Shown: in pieces, positions 43,126 through 57,065 of the stretch | How the letters are laid out: each line of letters opens with the position of its first letter | Position numbering within the stretch: the stretch's first letter is position 1 | From: Trichaptum fuscoviolaceum | Taxonomy: Eukaryota; Basidiomycota; Agaricomycetes; Hymenochaetales; Trichaptaceae | Length of the DNA: 64,000 nucleotides | NCBI GenBank assembly: GCA_910574455.1 | Contig: CAJSYZ010000008.1 | Span: 3,660,707 to 3,724,706 of the forward strand | Reading direction: 5' to 3' | The notes under the pieces: model-generated | The model's input: only the letters and a program-made list of their open reading frames with translations | Database searches by the model: none | Told to the model about the DNA's origin: nothing | Made by a program: the position numbers and the translations under genes

Positions 43126-44335
43126 ATGTCCAGTCAAGAAGACAGGGTGGCACAAAGCATTAGCGCAAATAATAGCTTCGAAGCATCAATATCTCTTACT
43201 CACGAAGAAGTACACGAACTCCTGGACGCGAACAACTCACTTAAGGCACCGGAAGTAATATCGGCTATCAAGAAATGGTCGCGAGGCACCAAGGTCACAG
43301 CAAAACAGGCAACGGCCCTGGACAGGATGCTTGATCGCCTATTGGTGATCTTCGCCTCCACCCACTCGTACACGGACATAGTCGAGCGTCTCCAGGCGCT
43401 TGACGAGAAGATCAGCGCACCACCGGAAGCGAAGAAGACCACCTATGCGTCAGTGGCGCGATCGACACCGGAAGTTCGAGCGCCCAAACGACCCACCCGT
43501 GCCGACGAGGTGACGATCAAGATTACTCGCCAGTCCGTGGCAGAGACGAGGACGCAGGGGTCAGGAGAGGAGGTGAAGGGATGGGTGGAGAAGGCGTTGA
43601 AGGACAGCGGGGTGGATGGGTTAAGGGAGTTGGAAGTCCAAGGGGTACAACCACACCGGAGTGGCACGAAGGTCACGGTTCGCTTGAAGTCCCCAGAGGA
43701 TGCGAAGGCAATCGTCCGGAGTGCCGCAAAGTGCTCGAAGGCCTTGGGCGAAGGTGCAAAGGTGAGTGTCCCGCATTTTGGAGTGGTAATACAAGGGGTA
43801 CCTTTGTACTACGACCCCACGGGCGCGGATACTCGAAGGGAACTGCATGAGCAGAACCCCCACTTGCTACCCTCCCCCGAGAACCATCGTGGACATCCGA
43901 TGGCTGGTGCCAAAGGACAGGCTACCTCTGGGGCGACGCGCAGGCAGTTGGGTGGTCATTCTCGACAACCAACAAGCGGCGGACAACCTAATTGACCAGA
44001 GTGTCAAAGTCCAGTCGCTCCTGCTCTCCGCCCGGAGGTACTTTACGGGGCCCCGCCAGTGCCGCAAATGTCAGCGATGGGGCCACCTCAGCTACAGCTG
44101 CACGGCTAAGGAGCAGACATGCGCTCATTGCGGCGGACCCCACGACGGTCAGACCTGCCAGTCCAAGGAGTCGAAGAGGTGTGTTAACTGCAATGGCAAT
44201 CATGAGTCCTTTTACCCCCAGTGCCCAACGAGACGCACTGAGTCCCTGCGAGCGAGGGAGGCTCAAGCGGGCGAAAGTGTGTACTTTGCGGGTATTGACT
44301 TCCAATTCTCCTCTTTTCTTTCTTCCTCTTCATGA
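43126..44335 (+). pseudogene. LINE ORF1 (Gag-like, zinc knuckles), frameshifted
   Basis: It starts MSSQEDRVAQSISANNS, 24 nt inside the element. Frame 1 runs to about 43850. A slip in a C-run near 43855 moves the sequence to frame 2, which continues through VDIRWLVPKDRL to a CCHC array, CRKCQRWGHLSYSC, CAHCGGPHDGQTC and CVNCNGNHESFYPQC, at about 44060-44225. ORF1 proteins of this type bind the LINE RNA. The C-run indel is the only disruption seen. Confidence 0.85.
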
Positions 44336-47300
44336 ATATTGAACAATTATCCCAACACGGCTTTAGAATTCGTTCCCTTAACTGCCACCGTAGATACGAC
44401 GTATTGATTTCTCTCCTTAATAATTCTGACCCCAAGTCTCTCGACATCCTATGTATACAAGAACCCCCCCCCTCTTTTGCTCGATTCCCCTCTCTCTCGC
44501 CCCGTCAGTGGGACAGACTCTTACCTTTCCCTTCTAACGACGAAACTCCGCCAAAATGTTTTATTTATATCAGTAAACGCATCCCCTCCTCCTCATTCAC
44601 ACAAATCCAAATTCCCCATTCCAATATCACGGCACTCCGCATTCGCATTTCTCATCTTTTTATTTCTCTATTTAATGTATACAACCCCCCTAATTCTTCT
44701 CAAACGATTGATGCCTTGCATACACACCTTCAAGACCCGAGGACAGGCCCAAGTGCAGCAGATGCGATCATGCTAGTTGGGGACTTCAATAAACACGACC
44801 CCCTGTGGTCGGGTCCCCTTCATCCCCATCGTACCAAGAGGGACCCAGCAGACACCTTGATCGACATCATCCTGAGACACGGACTGGGGCTGTGCCTAGA
44901 GCCCGGCACCCCAACGTACCTGTCTCCTGCACATCGGACGTGGTCAACACTGGACTTGCTCTTTGTTTCTGAAGATAGTCTCCTCCCCGTATTGTCGTAC
45001 TGTCATACATTTGGAGGAGATGCATCAGACCATATGGGGCTGGAAGCCGAGTTCAGCATATACCCTGACCAGGTAGACGCAAAGCCGAAACCGAGGTTCC
45101 GGGAGGCAGACTGGGCCGCGTTCGCCAAAGCTGTCAATAACTACTTTCAGGCGAACCCACTACCGGCCATAGGACCCTCCCCGGCCTCGCTGGACAACTA
45201 TGTGACTCTCCTACACGAAAGGGCTGCAACACCTCCTAGCCTCGGCAGTCCCAACCACTACAGTATCCCAGTATCGCAACCGCTGGTGGACTGCCGAGCT
45301 TACAGCCCTTCGCAAGGAGTACCGCAAGGTTCAACGACGCATAAACAAGTCCGATAGATCGCATGCGTCATGGGAAGCAATGAAAGAGGCGCGTAACAAG
45401 TACACTGGGGCTATCACGAAGCAGAAACGGGCACACTGGAAACAATATATGGAACAGCTGACGCAAGAACAACTGTGGACGGCGGCGCGGTACACTGACG
45501 ATACCCCTAGTGCGTCAACCCGCGTCCCCGCCCTCACCAGCCCCAATGGCATGGTTTCCAGCACAGACGGAAAGTGCGCCGTTCTCTTCGACACCTTCTT
45601 CCCTTCCCTGCCCAACAGCTACCGACCCCCAGCGCCTTTGGCCCAGCCTGAACGGACCATCCCCCTGGCCCCTTTTGACCAGAGGGACATCGATAAAGCC
45701 ATATCGAGATTGGCCCCGTTCAAGGCCCCAGGGCCATCGGGCATACCCAATATTGCTATCAAGTCAGCCCAGGCATTCCTAGGACCGGCCTTGCTTAGCA
45801 TATTGCGGGCATCCCTGGAATTAGGCCACTTCCCGACACCATGGAAGTCGTACAGCACAGTCACCCTTCGCAAACCGGGAAAAAGCGATTACACGGTACC
45901 CAAAGCATATCGACCTGTCGCGTTGGAAGACACCTTGGGTAAGGTGCTCGAATCTGTCATTGCGACACGGCTGTCGGCCATTGCGGAGGCGCACCAGATG
46001 CTGCCGGCCACTCAGTTCGGGGGCCGACCGGGGCGCACCACCACGGACGCCATCCTATTCATCACCCAGAAAGTGAAAGACGCATGGCGCACGGGCAGGG
46101 TGGCCAGTCTCCTACTCATGGATATTCGCAAGCCTTCCCGACCGTGCCTCACCCATCCCTATTAGCCAAACTCAAACGAGCGGGAGTGCCACCACCCCTT
46201 ACAGCGTGGATTACAAGCTTCCTCTCCGACCGCACCACCACCCTGTCCTTCGACGACTTCACTTCCTCCCCTCAACCAGTCCCCATTGGCGTCCCACAAG
46301 GCTCACCCCTCTCCCCCATACTGTACCTCCTCTTTAATTCCGACCTCTTGCAGCTCCCCGCAAAACCCACCGACCCATCCTCGGGCTTCATTGATGATAC
46401 GGCCAAGCTAGTTGTCTCAAACTCTGCCGCAACCAATGTGCTCACACTCAATGCGTATCTCCAAGATGCGGACTGCTGGGGGGATACGAACGGATCTCGG
46501 TACGATTATCAGAAGTTCCAGCTGATTCACTTTTGGGGGCACAAGGCCAAGCCAGCAACAGCAACAACAGCAGCACTCGACCTTCAATTCCGCTCGCATG
46601 TTATCCGACCATCGGCGCACGCAAGGTACCTGGGGGTCATACTGGATGAGAAGCTGTCCTTCAAATTTCACATTGAACAGGTCCTTGCTCGGGGCACCCG
46701 GACAATGGGAGCGGTGGGAAGGCTAAAGGTACCCCATGGCTATATGCGCCAACTTATACAGGCCATGGTCCTCCCTCGGGTTGAATACGCCCTGGTAACG
46801 TGGTACGAGCCCCTCTCGGAGGGCCCAGGACGACGGACAGGGAACGCAGGGCTCACTAAGGCAATGTCCAAATTGCAGAGGAGGGCCGCCAAACTCATTA
46901 CCGGGGCCTTCAGTACCACAGCCACGGACATGGCGGACTTTCATGCGCACCTTCTACCCACCCACATTCGCCTCAAGCTCAGTGTTTTCAAGGCCGCAGT
47001 GCGACTGTGCACGCTACCTCCACAACACCCACTACACGCCATGGTGCAGCGATGCCGGCGACCGGTGAAGAGACACCGCTCTGTCCTTCATAAGCTAATG
47101 AGTGCCTTCCCGGAGCTACGGGGGTCTGTAGAGTCCATAAGGCCCCTACTCGGTACGGATTCAGCGTTCCCGGGTCTAACAACCCGTGTAGCGACATCCC
47201 GCGCGGCAGCCAAGGATGAAGCAGAAGCAGCAATCGCAGCAGGGTCACTCTGCATCTTCTCAGATGGGTCGGGTTACAAGGGAGGTGTAGGGGCCGCAGC

Positions 47301-48456
47301 CATAGCCTTCGGGGGGAAACCAAGGGCTTCGTACGAGGACTACGTCGGGAAGTTAGGCACAGGAACTGGGGCAAAGGACAGGCGGATGGAGGTCAAGGAC
47401 GGGGTCACCGGGAGACCGGGGACACAGACGCAGGAAGGCGTATTTCTCTCTTCTTTTTCTTCTTCTTTTCCTTCTCTCAACGAGGCTCACTCTCACTGTA
47501 GCTCTAGCAAAGTCTCTTCTCTCTCTTTTCCTTCTTCTCTTTCCTCCTCTTCTTCTCTTTCTCTGCCGCTTTCACCCACAGGTCATATCTGGTCCCCGGA
47601 CGTGCGCCGCCTCCACCTTGGGACGGCTCGGGAACACACGGTCTTTGAAGCTGAAGTGAGTGGTGCGATTCTCGGGCTCGACCTCATCAGGGCCACCCCC
47701 CGTGCCACCCGGGCATCGATATTCATCGACTGCCAGGCCGCCATAAGCGCCATCCGGGCTCCCCGAGCACAACCGGGCCAACATCTCCTCACCATATTCT
47801 GGACGGAACTTCAGCGACTTCAGCAGCAACGAACCACTCTAGCCATTACCATCCACTGGGTCCCAGGCCACGAGGACATGGAAGCCAATGAGCAGGTCGA
47901 CGGGGAGGCCAAAATGGCAGCACAGAACACCGGGGCCAACCAAACCGGCCGACTCCGATATTTTGCCAACAGCCTACCAGCTAGCGCGGCCGCGCTCATA
48001 GCGGCTAGGAAAAATCAGGCCTCCCTCGAGTGGAAACAAGAGTGGACCAAGTCCAAGAGCGCGAAGAAATTGCGGGCCGTCGACTCGAGTGCCCCCTCGC
48101 GGGCGGTACGCACTATCTACAAAGACCGAAGCCGGAACGAGTGCGCCATCCTCACACAGTTACGCACGGGGCACGCACCACTGAACGCTCACCTCTTCCG
48201 CATCCGCTGCTCTGACTCTCCGCTCTGTTCCAACTGCAAGGTCGCCGAAACGGCCTCTCACTACCTCTTCAACTGCCGGAAATATGCTAGCCAACGCCGT
48301 GCACTCCGAACGTCACTCCGCAACAAACCCCTCACTTTACGTTCTGCACTGGGCCCGGGAGCAAGGGTCGGACCCATACTACGCTTCATCAAAGACTCGG
48401 GTCGATTCCCCCACCTGTTCCCGACCACTGAGGTGGAAGACGATACCTTGGGTTGA
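44332..48456 (+). pseudogene. LINE ORF2 (endonuclease, RT, RNase H), frameshifted
   Basis: Endonuclease: IRSLNCHR, LCIQEPPP, VGDFNKHDPLW and GGDASDHMGLEAEF (44332 to about 45060). Frame moves near 45225 to the frame that opens at 45380 and moves again near 46125-46165 inside RT motif A (LLMDIRK then AFPTVPHP). RT continues with GVPQGSPLSPILY and FIDD, where F replaces the more usual Y/A. RNase H: FSDGSGYKGGVGAAAIAF, FEAEVSGAILGLDLI, DCQAAI and WVPGHEDMEANEQVD. It ends with a zinc motif CSNCKVAETASHYLFNC. A long pyrimidine-rich, Ser-rich insertion (about 47440-47580) splits RNase H without breaking frame. Confidence 0.88.
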
Positions 48457-50688
48457 TTTAGGCTTTCTTTATTCCCCGCTTCTTCTCAATTATTCTCCTA
48501 TTTATTCTCTCTAGAGCGGACCCTCAAGACGGGCCCCCCTCTCTCCTGCGCAATTGTAACACCAAAAGCCAACACTTGTACCACCACCCTCCCGCTTTGT
48601 AGCTATATGCGCATCCCTCTTCCTCTCAGCGACACTTCGCCTCACAAGAATCCCACACTCAAAATACCCTTTCCGGATCATACCTATCAGAGCTTCTTTA
48701 TTCTTTAATCCTTTAATTTTCACTCTTCCAGCCTCACACATAGATAAATGGTAGATTACATGTATTTAAGTGCGCCATAGGCCCTAAAGGGCCTGCAGTC
48801 ACTATAATGGAATAAATCAAATCAAATCAAATCAAATCACTTCAGACTTCTCCATGAAGGAGGAAGATACACTCTTCATTTTAGGTCAGATTCGATTAAC
48901 AGATCCGCATTAGCTCTGGCAGCACTCATTCGTGTCTCCTTGACTGTGAATCGTAGAGAGGTTTATGACAATGTTTCTCGCATTGAACCTATATTCCACC
49001 TGGAGACGCTCGCCATGTCTCTTGATTGCTCGCTCCCAGAAAAGATGTTCTTCCTTTTGTTAGTAAAGCTTGCACGGGCTACTCTCACAGCCATCAGAGA
49101 TGCTGGCGATTTAGTCGAAGAAGTCTTCGATCCATATTATGATTGCGCGACCTTGCAATTAACGCCACTATTACGACAAGCTTCAGATTTACGCCGGAGG
49201 CTAAGACGAGTATTAAACATGTACAAGTGTGTCCTTCCCTCTCTTCTCATTCGGTAAAATTTTGAATTACGCACACTCCAGATCCTCCCGATTTGTTGCT
49301 CTTGACACTACACTAGCCGAGGCGTGTGAGATCTGTGCAGTTGCAGTATCTACGTTCATACATCGTCGAGCACGGGGTGATGCATATATGCATATTCTGG
49401 AAACCGTGTATCTCACTGTCATTTTCATTATTCGATCAATCAACGAGCTGGCGGGCTACTCGACGGTTTCACAGAACAAGATACAAAGTATGGTTTTGCA
49501 AACACTAGCTTCTTGGATTGACATGATTGTCTTTCAATGCATATTTGCTACTAACTGCGAGGCTGGATTCAGCATTAGTATGTTACATGCATGCATGATG
49601 TTTCGCAGTGTAGCTCTTGTGTACGTGTCAATGAAAGTGAGGAGACTTAAAAATCTGATGCTGGTGCCTTATTTTAGTGTGCGTCCGTTGCTACCAGAAT
49701 CACTAAATCTTACCAACAAGAACATACTTTACGACGTGGATTGGCTTCCTAGAAGGCTACGAGCGACAGTGGACAGGGCTGAAGACGATCCCGTTCTCCA
49801 TAGCCTCGTTGACACTTCTATACGAAGGACACGGCGACTTTTCATTTCATTCAATGAGCTTGAAAGAGAAGCTCAAGGATGCTCGTCTCATGTCAACGGC
49901 TTTTCGCAATTGAAAATCAGAGCCAATTCCTTGTCATTTTTGCTCTACGAATATGGAGAGAGTTTGTGGGATTCCTGGGAGGACACACTCAGACAGGCGA
50001 GGACAGCACAGGTACCGAACAATGGGCTAACTAGAGAGTTCAGAGAGGCTCGAGGATTCGGACTTGAAAGAAGCGAATATCAGGATGTATGGTATTGGGG
50101 TTATTATGTCCTCTGTAAGATCGCACGACATCAAATGGGACAGTACTTCCGCTCGAACATGGACTGGGACTGGGACCTCGGGACGTGCATGAATCACCTA
50201 TTCAAGGTCGAGCAGACTCGAGACCCAGCTGCGACCGCAAGCCCAACAATCGACATGGGCGCAACACCAGGAGAGGCGTGGAAGATATCGGCAGGACAAA
50301 TACAGGGAGTCTTACCGAAGGAGGTGCAAATCGCGTACGAGACGGAAAATGGTGAAACGCACTACATGTCGTTCGTTCCCGCATTCCCGAACCAGGATGT
50401 CGCCCCGGCTCCGAGACAGCAAATGTTGGGTCTTTCGGCGAAGAAGAATCCTACCCGAAGTCGGACTCGAGGCATGGGAAAGGCTCTTCCGGGGAAGAGG
50501 AAGAAGGCGAGAACCTGAAGGACGGCTCCCCGTCTTCGGAGGCATCGTAGCCCGAGGCGCGTGCAGATGATCTATTTGAGAAGTCCATTGAGGACTGCAA
50601 ACTTGAAGGGAAGGGACGAGGAGGCGACGATAGAATCGATGAGGTTCGGGTAGAAGGAGATGCGATATCAATTTGTTCCCTGGACTAG

Positions 50689-52081
50689 GTCCATACTGAA
50701 AGGACTTTGTTGTTTGATAAACTTGTATGTTTTCTGTATGCTACGTCTGTCAGCTTCTTTGATATCTATGAATGTTCGTACCGCACTGTTGAGCCTATAG
50801 CAGCGGATGAGTTGGGTCTTCAATTTTCGCGCGGGTATTTACCTTTGTTTGTCTTCGCGGTGATGAGCTCTATTAATCTTTACTCTGGGCCTTCTTTCTT
50901 CCCATTCTTTCCACCAGCTCACCTCCGTCCGCATCATTCTGAACTCTGGGGTATGGCCTTGTACGTAGAGGAAGACAAAATATCCAGGACTGTATGAGCC
51001 AAATACCTCAACTGGCGATTTTGAAGCTCGCTGGACAACGACGTCAACCGACGGTGCTTTACTAGGTCCGGAAAACCCAGTTTTCTATCTATAATCCGTT
51101 GATTGCGAACGCATAGGTGCGAGCTCAGATAGTATTAGCTATAAATCTCTGATTAGGCTCTGGCAGATGCTTGATAAACTAGGGTTCAAGCAGCTGTTCG
51201 TATCCTTCAAACATCCCGCTCCTATTCTTCAGTACTCGTTCAAGCCTCTGCAAAGCCACGGCAACCCTCTGGATGTGCTCAACGTTGCCGCTCAGGAAGC
51301 GGGAAACTCTGACTTGACGTGCTCGTTGACCTGCCGCAGGGTCTTACTCATTCGGCCTGACACTCCTGAATCAAGATAAGCAAGCCTGACACAACTATAT
51401 ATGTTCTTCGCTGATTGTCTTGCCGAATGCGTTCGGTACCCTCGTCGGAGACTCTGGACAAGCTCTCCGAGAACCAGCCCAAACTTTGTCTGTCGAAAAT
51501 ATACCAGCGCGGCTGTCAAGACCGGTGTGGCCAGTCAATGCGCTCCCGGCGAGCCAGTCTTACTTACCCAGTTCAGGTGCGATGTCCACTCCACTCGCGA
51601 GCGCTTCCAATGGAAAACCTTCATTTCTGAATCTTTCGTGCCTCGTTCACTCGAGATCGAGAGCGCATCCAATGGAATACGTTCTGGTGGACGACATGTC
51701 AACTTTTATTATATTTCGCAGAATATACCAGTAGTTGCGGTACTTTGTGTGCTTTTGACCTATCAAATTCGTGGAACGCGACAAGCATGTGCACAGATCA
51801 CTCGGCGGATGGAATTAATGGTCTATTATCGGCGAACGAAATCACTCGGACCCACAGTATTGGGCGCTTCTGAACTTTGGATTTGTTTAGACGGTTCGGA
51901 GGCGCCGATTGATGGCGCTGAAATATAGAACACTCTTTGATAGGAGGCAAGTACACAGCCCAATCTCATTACAAGGCTACCCATCAGCCTTCTTCTGTGT
52001 GTTGATGGATCCATATATGGTGGCGTCCGTGAATCTCATGTCCCACTTCTAGTTTACCTTATCCCTGCGGCGCTCACACCA
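50689..52081. other. Spacer between copies 5 and 6
   Basis: Homologous to 32281-33810. It includes the 96-codon frame 50707-50997, the open MLDKLGFKQLFVSFKHPAPILQY patch (51167-51379) and a 175-codon frame (51401-51928) ending APIDGAEI. The last part, from about 51590, is almost identical to S1. Unrecognised; no gene called with confidence. Confidence 0.45.
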
Positions 52082-54406
52082 ATGCCTAAGCTCAAGAGCA
52101 TTCTTTCCAGAGTCATTCTGGGAGGGTCAATGCAGAAAGAAGATGGCCTGGACTACTTATGTGCTGGATCTGGGCGCGGGAGGAACGACGACGACGACGG
52201 AAATTCGATGATCACGATCTTGACAATGGAGACAGTCGACGACCAGCCCGGAACTGGTCGCTTCCTCGACACGTATATCTTCCAGCCAATGGGAAGGCGC
52301 ATCGAGAGGCTGGCAATGCGATTTACGATCGCGTCCCTCGATCCCGCCCGCATCGCTCAGTATCTCGAGGCTGATGGGACGTTTTATTCTCCTGGTTTCA
52401 AATATGATTCAACACTTAATGACATTATTACAACTCTTGACATGGAGTTCGAGAATGCACCGACGGTTGTTGCTGGGATGAAGGGACTTGTGAAGCAAAC
52501 ACAGTGTGTAGCCCATGCTTCTCTTCGAAACAAACTAATCTCGTTTAGGTCGACTTCAACTGACAGATCCGCATCGGCTTTGGCAGCACTCGTCCGTGTG
52601 TCGCTGAGTTACCACCGTGCTGATATCTATGTCAGCGTTTCTCGCATTGAGCCTATATTCCACTTGGAAACGCTCGCCGGATCTCTTGCGTGCTCGCATC
52701 CAGACAAGAAATGGTTTCTTTTCTTGGTAAAGCTTGCAAGGGAGACTCTCGTCGCCTTGAGAGAGCCTGCTGAACAATGGGAATTCGATCCAGTTTTAGG
52801 CGAAGAAGTCGCTCGTCACTGTCCTTCACCCGAGACTGCTCTAACTTTGCGTCAAAGGCTCATACGGGTGTTGGGGGTTTATAGGTACGGTTATAATCAT
52901 TATTTGATATGAAATAAATGGGGTTGATCTTCTCTCCAGATCCTTCGGTCTTGAATCTCTTGACGATACAATTTATGAAGCATGTGCTATTTGTGCAGAA
53001 GCTATGTCTACCTGCATAGATTACTACGCACAAGGCAATGCATATCTGCACATCTTGGAAACAGTCTACTTCACTGTCATTTTCGTTCTTCGGTCAATCC
53101 ACGAATTAGCCGATGATTATGCGCAAATTCCTGCAAATAGACAAATCAATATGATTCTGCAAACACTAGCTTCGTGGATTGACGCTATCGTTTATCGTTG
53201 CATAGAAGCTTATTACGATCGTCAAAGATATGATATGGATAAGCTGAATGCCAATGTGTTATTTCGCGGTCTTGTTGATTTGTAAGTGTTTGTAATAGAT
53301 TCTCTATGATTCCAGTGATATTGACTGCTCTGTATGCATACTGTAGTTACGATGACACCACTTGTGTGCTACTACCAGAATGCCGTTTCAGGGGGTACAA
53401 CCGTATTGTGATTCACAACCTGCCCAGGAGACATCAGTCCGCCGACGATAGTCTCATAGCTCAAAGATTGATTGAAGCATCGAAACACAGGGCGCACCGA
53501 CTTCTTAGATCATTCAACGAGCTTGAGAGAGAGGTTTGCGGCATTCCATTGGAAACTCGCATTCCAACCTCACATTCCAAGATAGATGTGGATCCCTATT
53601 GGAACGAAATCGATGACTTTGGTGACGAGTGGTGGAAGGCTTGGAATAAAGCTCTAGAGAAGGCGCGAAGAGTGCAAGTACCAGAGAATCTTACAACTGA
53701 AGAATTCAGGGAGGCTCGAAGAATTGGATTGGAACGAGATCCGTTGTGCGATCCATTTGACTTGAGATGGAGCGCGATAAATGACGAGAGGAACTGGGGT
53801 CATTATCAGCTGCGCCGTGGCTCGCGACACAAATGGGGACAGTACCTTCGCTCAAATATGGACTGGGACTGGGACCTCGGGACGTGCATGAAGCGTCTAT
53901 TCAAGGAGAGTCATTCAGAACAGTCGTCAGCCATGCCCGGCGCGCCAGCCTCAAGCCCGACTATCGGAGTGGCTGCAAGTCCGGATGGAGCTCTTCAGCT
54001 ATCGTTTAGACGAGTACAGGTGGGCATGCCGAAGGAAGTTCAGATTTCCTATGAGACGGAGGATGGCAAAATGCAGTATATGTCGTTCTTACCCGCAACC
54101 CCTGGCCCGGGACTTCATCTTGTCTCCAGCCATTTCAGTGGTGAGTATTCCCCTGAAGACATCTTGGGCCCGACGGTCGTGCAACAGCATTCGGGATACA
54201 GGGAAGGCTCTTCTGGGGGAGAGCAAGGAACCGAGGATCTGGAGGCAGGTGCCTCTTCCTCAGATGCATGGCAACCCGAGGCTTGTGACGTTACCGTGTT
54301 CGAGGAGCGCAAAGATGACTGTGAAGGCAACGAGCAAGCATACGATGTGGGAGGAGATGAGGTTCGGGTGGGAGGAGACACTATATCAATCTGCTCGCTG
54401 GACTAA
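52082..54406 (+). CDS. Tandem unknown family, copy 6 (four exons, 719 aa)
   Basis: Model: 52082-52503, 52549-52884, 52940-53281, 53347-54406; 2160 nt, exactly the length of copy 3. Introns are 45, 55 and 65 bp. Intron 1 is a multiple of three and has no stop, so an unspliced message would still be readable through exon 2 (276-codon frame 52082-52912). All family blocks are present: MPKLKSILSRVILGG, FQPMGRRIERLAMRFTIASL, SRIEPIFHLETLAGSL, HILETVYFTVIFVLRSIHEL, MDWDWDLGTCMKRLF, MPKEVQISYETEDGKMQYMSF, acidic tail, ISICSLD. It matches copy 3 almost perfectly until about 54085; the C-terminal tail is much more diverged. Function unknown. Confidence 0.82.
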
Positions 54407-54600
54407 GTCCGTACTGAAGGAGGACTTTGCGATTCAATAATCTAATAGGCTCTGAACATGACACGTTTGTTGGCCTCTTTCACTTCAATAAATTCGTTGC
54501 GCACTGTCCATGAGTGTTAATGATGTTGATGTCAGAGAATGAGCTACGGCCTACGGAATTGAAAGCAGAGGTACTATGTCAAAGTCAGCCCGGCCAGGAA
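54407..54600. other. 3' flank of copy 6 up to element H
   Basis: It matches the 3' flank of copy 3, with an AATAAA-type signal near 54487. It is cut by element H at 54601; the flank resumes at 59273. Confidence 0.6.
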
Positions 54601-54856
54601 CCTCAGCTGTTTGGATTAATCCGGGGCCGTCAGCGACGCCACCCCGGATTAATCCCACTTGGATTAATCCAGAATTGATTAGTATTATTTTCTAGACTAT
54701 TATACATTTGTTGTATCTACTGCATGGATTAATCCGCACATGGGATTAATCCCTCACCTAGGATTAATCCGCACATTGGATTAATCCCTCACCCAGGATT
54801 AATCCATGCATCGGGTTAATCCATACACTACAAATAGAAATAAAGCTAAAACATAC

Positions 54857-56430
<1,574 letters not shown>

Positions 56431-56435
56431 GACTC

Positions 56436-57065
56436 ACGGGGCAATTAAGTTGGCATTGTCTGCTCCACAGCGTCAGTATAGCAGAGGCTTTTCATTACAT
56501 CGCAGGCAGCACCTTTTTTTAGACGCTCGATAGCTTACTGAACTTCAGATTCAGTGTATGCCTCGGGTCCATTAGCTTGGACAGCAGGTCCCCTTCCGGA
56601 GACGTAAGCATATTCTTCTCCATCTTTTCTCAACACCATTCTCACTCTCAAATGTAGTGTAGGAAGTTGCCACACAGATATCTATCACTCTGGGTCCAAT
56701 AGAGTTGGCTTTGTCTACTCGACATTGCCGTGTAGCAGAGGCTTTTTAATTGATTGTAGGCGGCACTTCTCTTCCATGCTCGATTACATACTGAACCTCA
56801 GAGCTAGTGTCTGCCTTGGGACCATTAGTCTGGACGGCAGTCCCCTTCCGAAGACGTAAGTTTCTTTATCTTCTTCTATTCTTGTAATGCAGTTGCGGTC
56901 CAAAACCTCAGACGCAGTGTAGGAAGTTGCCGCCCAGATATCCATCATTCTGGGTCCAATCCTGAGTCCAATCTCTTAAGTGGTAGACGACTTCTGAAAA
57001 CGTGAGCATTTCCTCTCTTATCTGCTTACTATCTTTCTCACCCTTAATGTAGGAAGCTTGCCATT
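56436..57065 (+). repeat. Diverged tandem repeat, unit about 260 bp, in element H
   Basis: Recurrent anchors: AGTTGGC(A/T)TTGTCT at about 56447 and 56704; CCCCTTCCG(G/A)AGACGTAAG near 56590 and 56844; GTAGGAAG(T/C)TTGCC near 56659, 56919 and 57050. Roughly two and a half units; non-coding. Confidence 0.75.

Larger units (their letters stand above)
43103..48837 (+). mobile_element. Tad-like LINE inserted in intron 1 of copy 5
   Basis: 5735 bp between copies of CACTTCAGACTT (43091-43102 and 48838-48849), a 12-bp TSD. It has no LTRs; the 3' end is a short AAATC repeat (about 48810-48837). Order: ORF1 with CCHC knuckles, then ORF2 with AP-like endonuclease, reverse transcriptase, RNase H and a terminal zinc motif, as in the fungal Tad clade. 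Frameshifts in both ORFs show this copy is inactive. CGTATGCACTTCAGACTT is doubled at the 5' side, perhaps an imprecise 5' junction. Confidence 0.92.
42579..50688 (+). pseudogene. Tandem unknown family, copy 5 (LINE in intron 1, frameshift, nonsense)
   Basis: Exons by homology with copy 2: 42579-43063, 48885-49226, 49282-49620, 49678-50688. The LINE sits inside intron 1, so it does not itself break an exon. Exon 4 has a 1-nt deletion near 50385-50395 (compared with copy 2) that shifts the reading frame, giving a stop at 50516-50518. Even in the original frame a TAG occurs at 50548-50550. The lost part would be the acidic tail and ISICSLD. All upstream motifs are present, including MDWDWDLGTCMNHLF and LPKEVQIAYETENGE. 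It could still make a protein with an altered C-terminus if the 5.8-kb intron is spliced. Confidence 0.8.
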
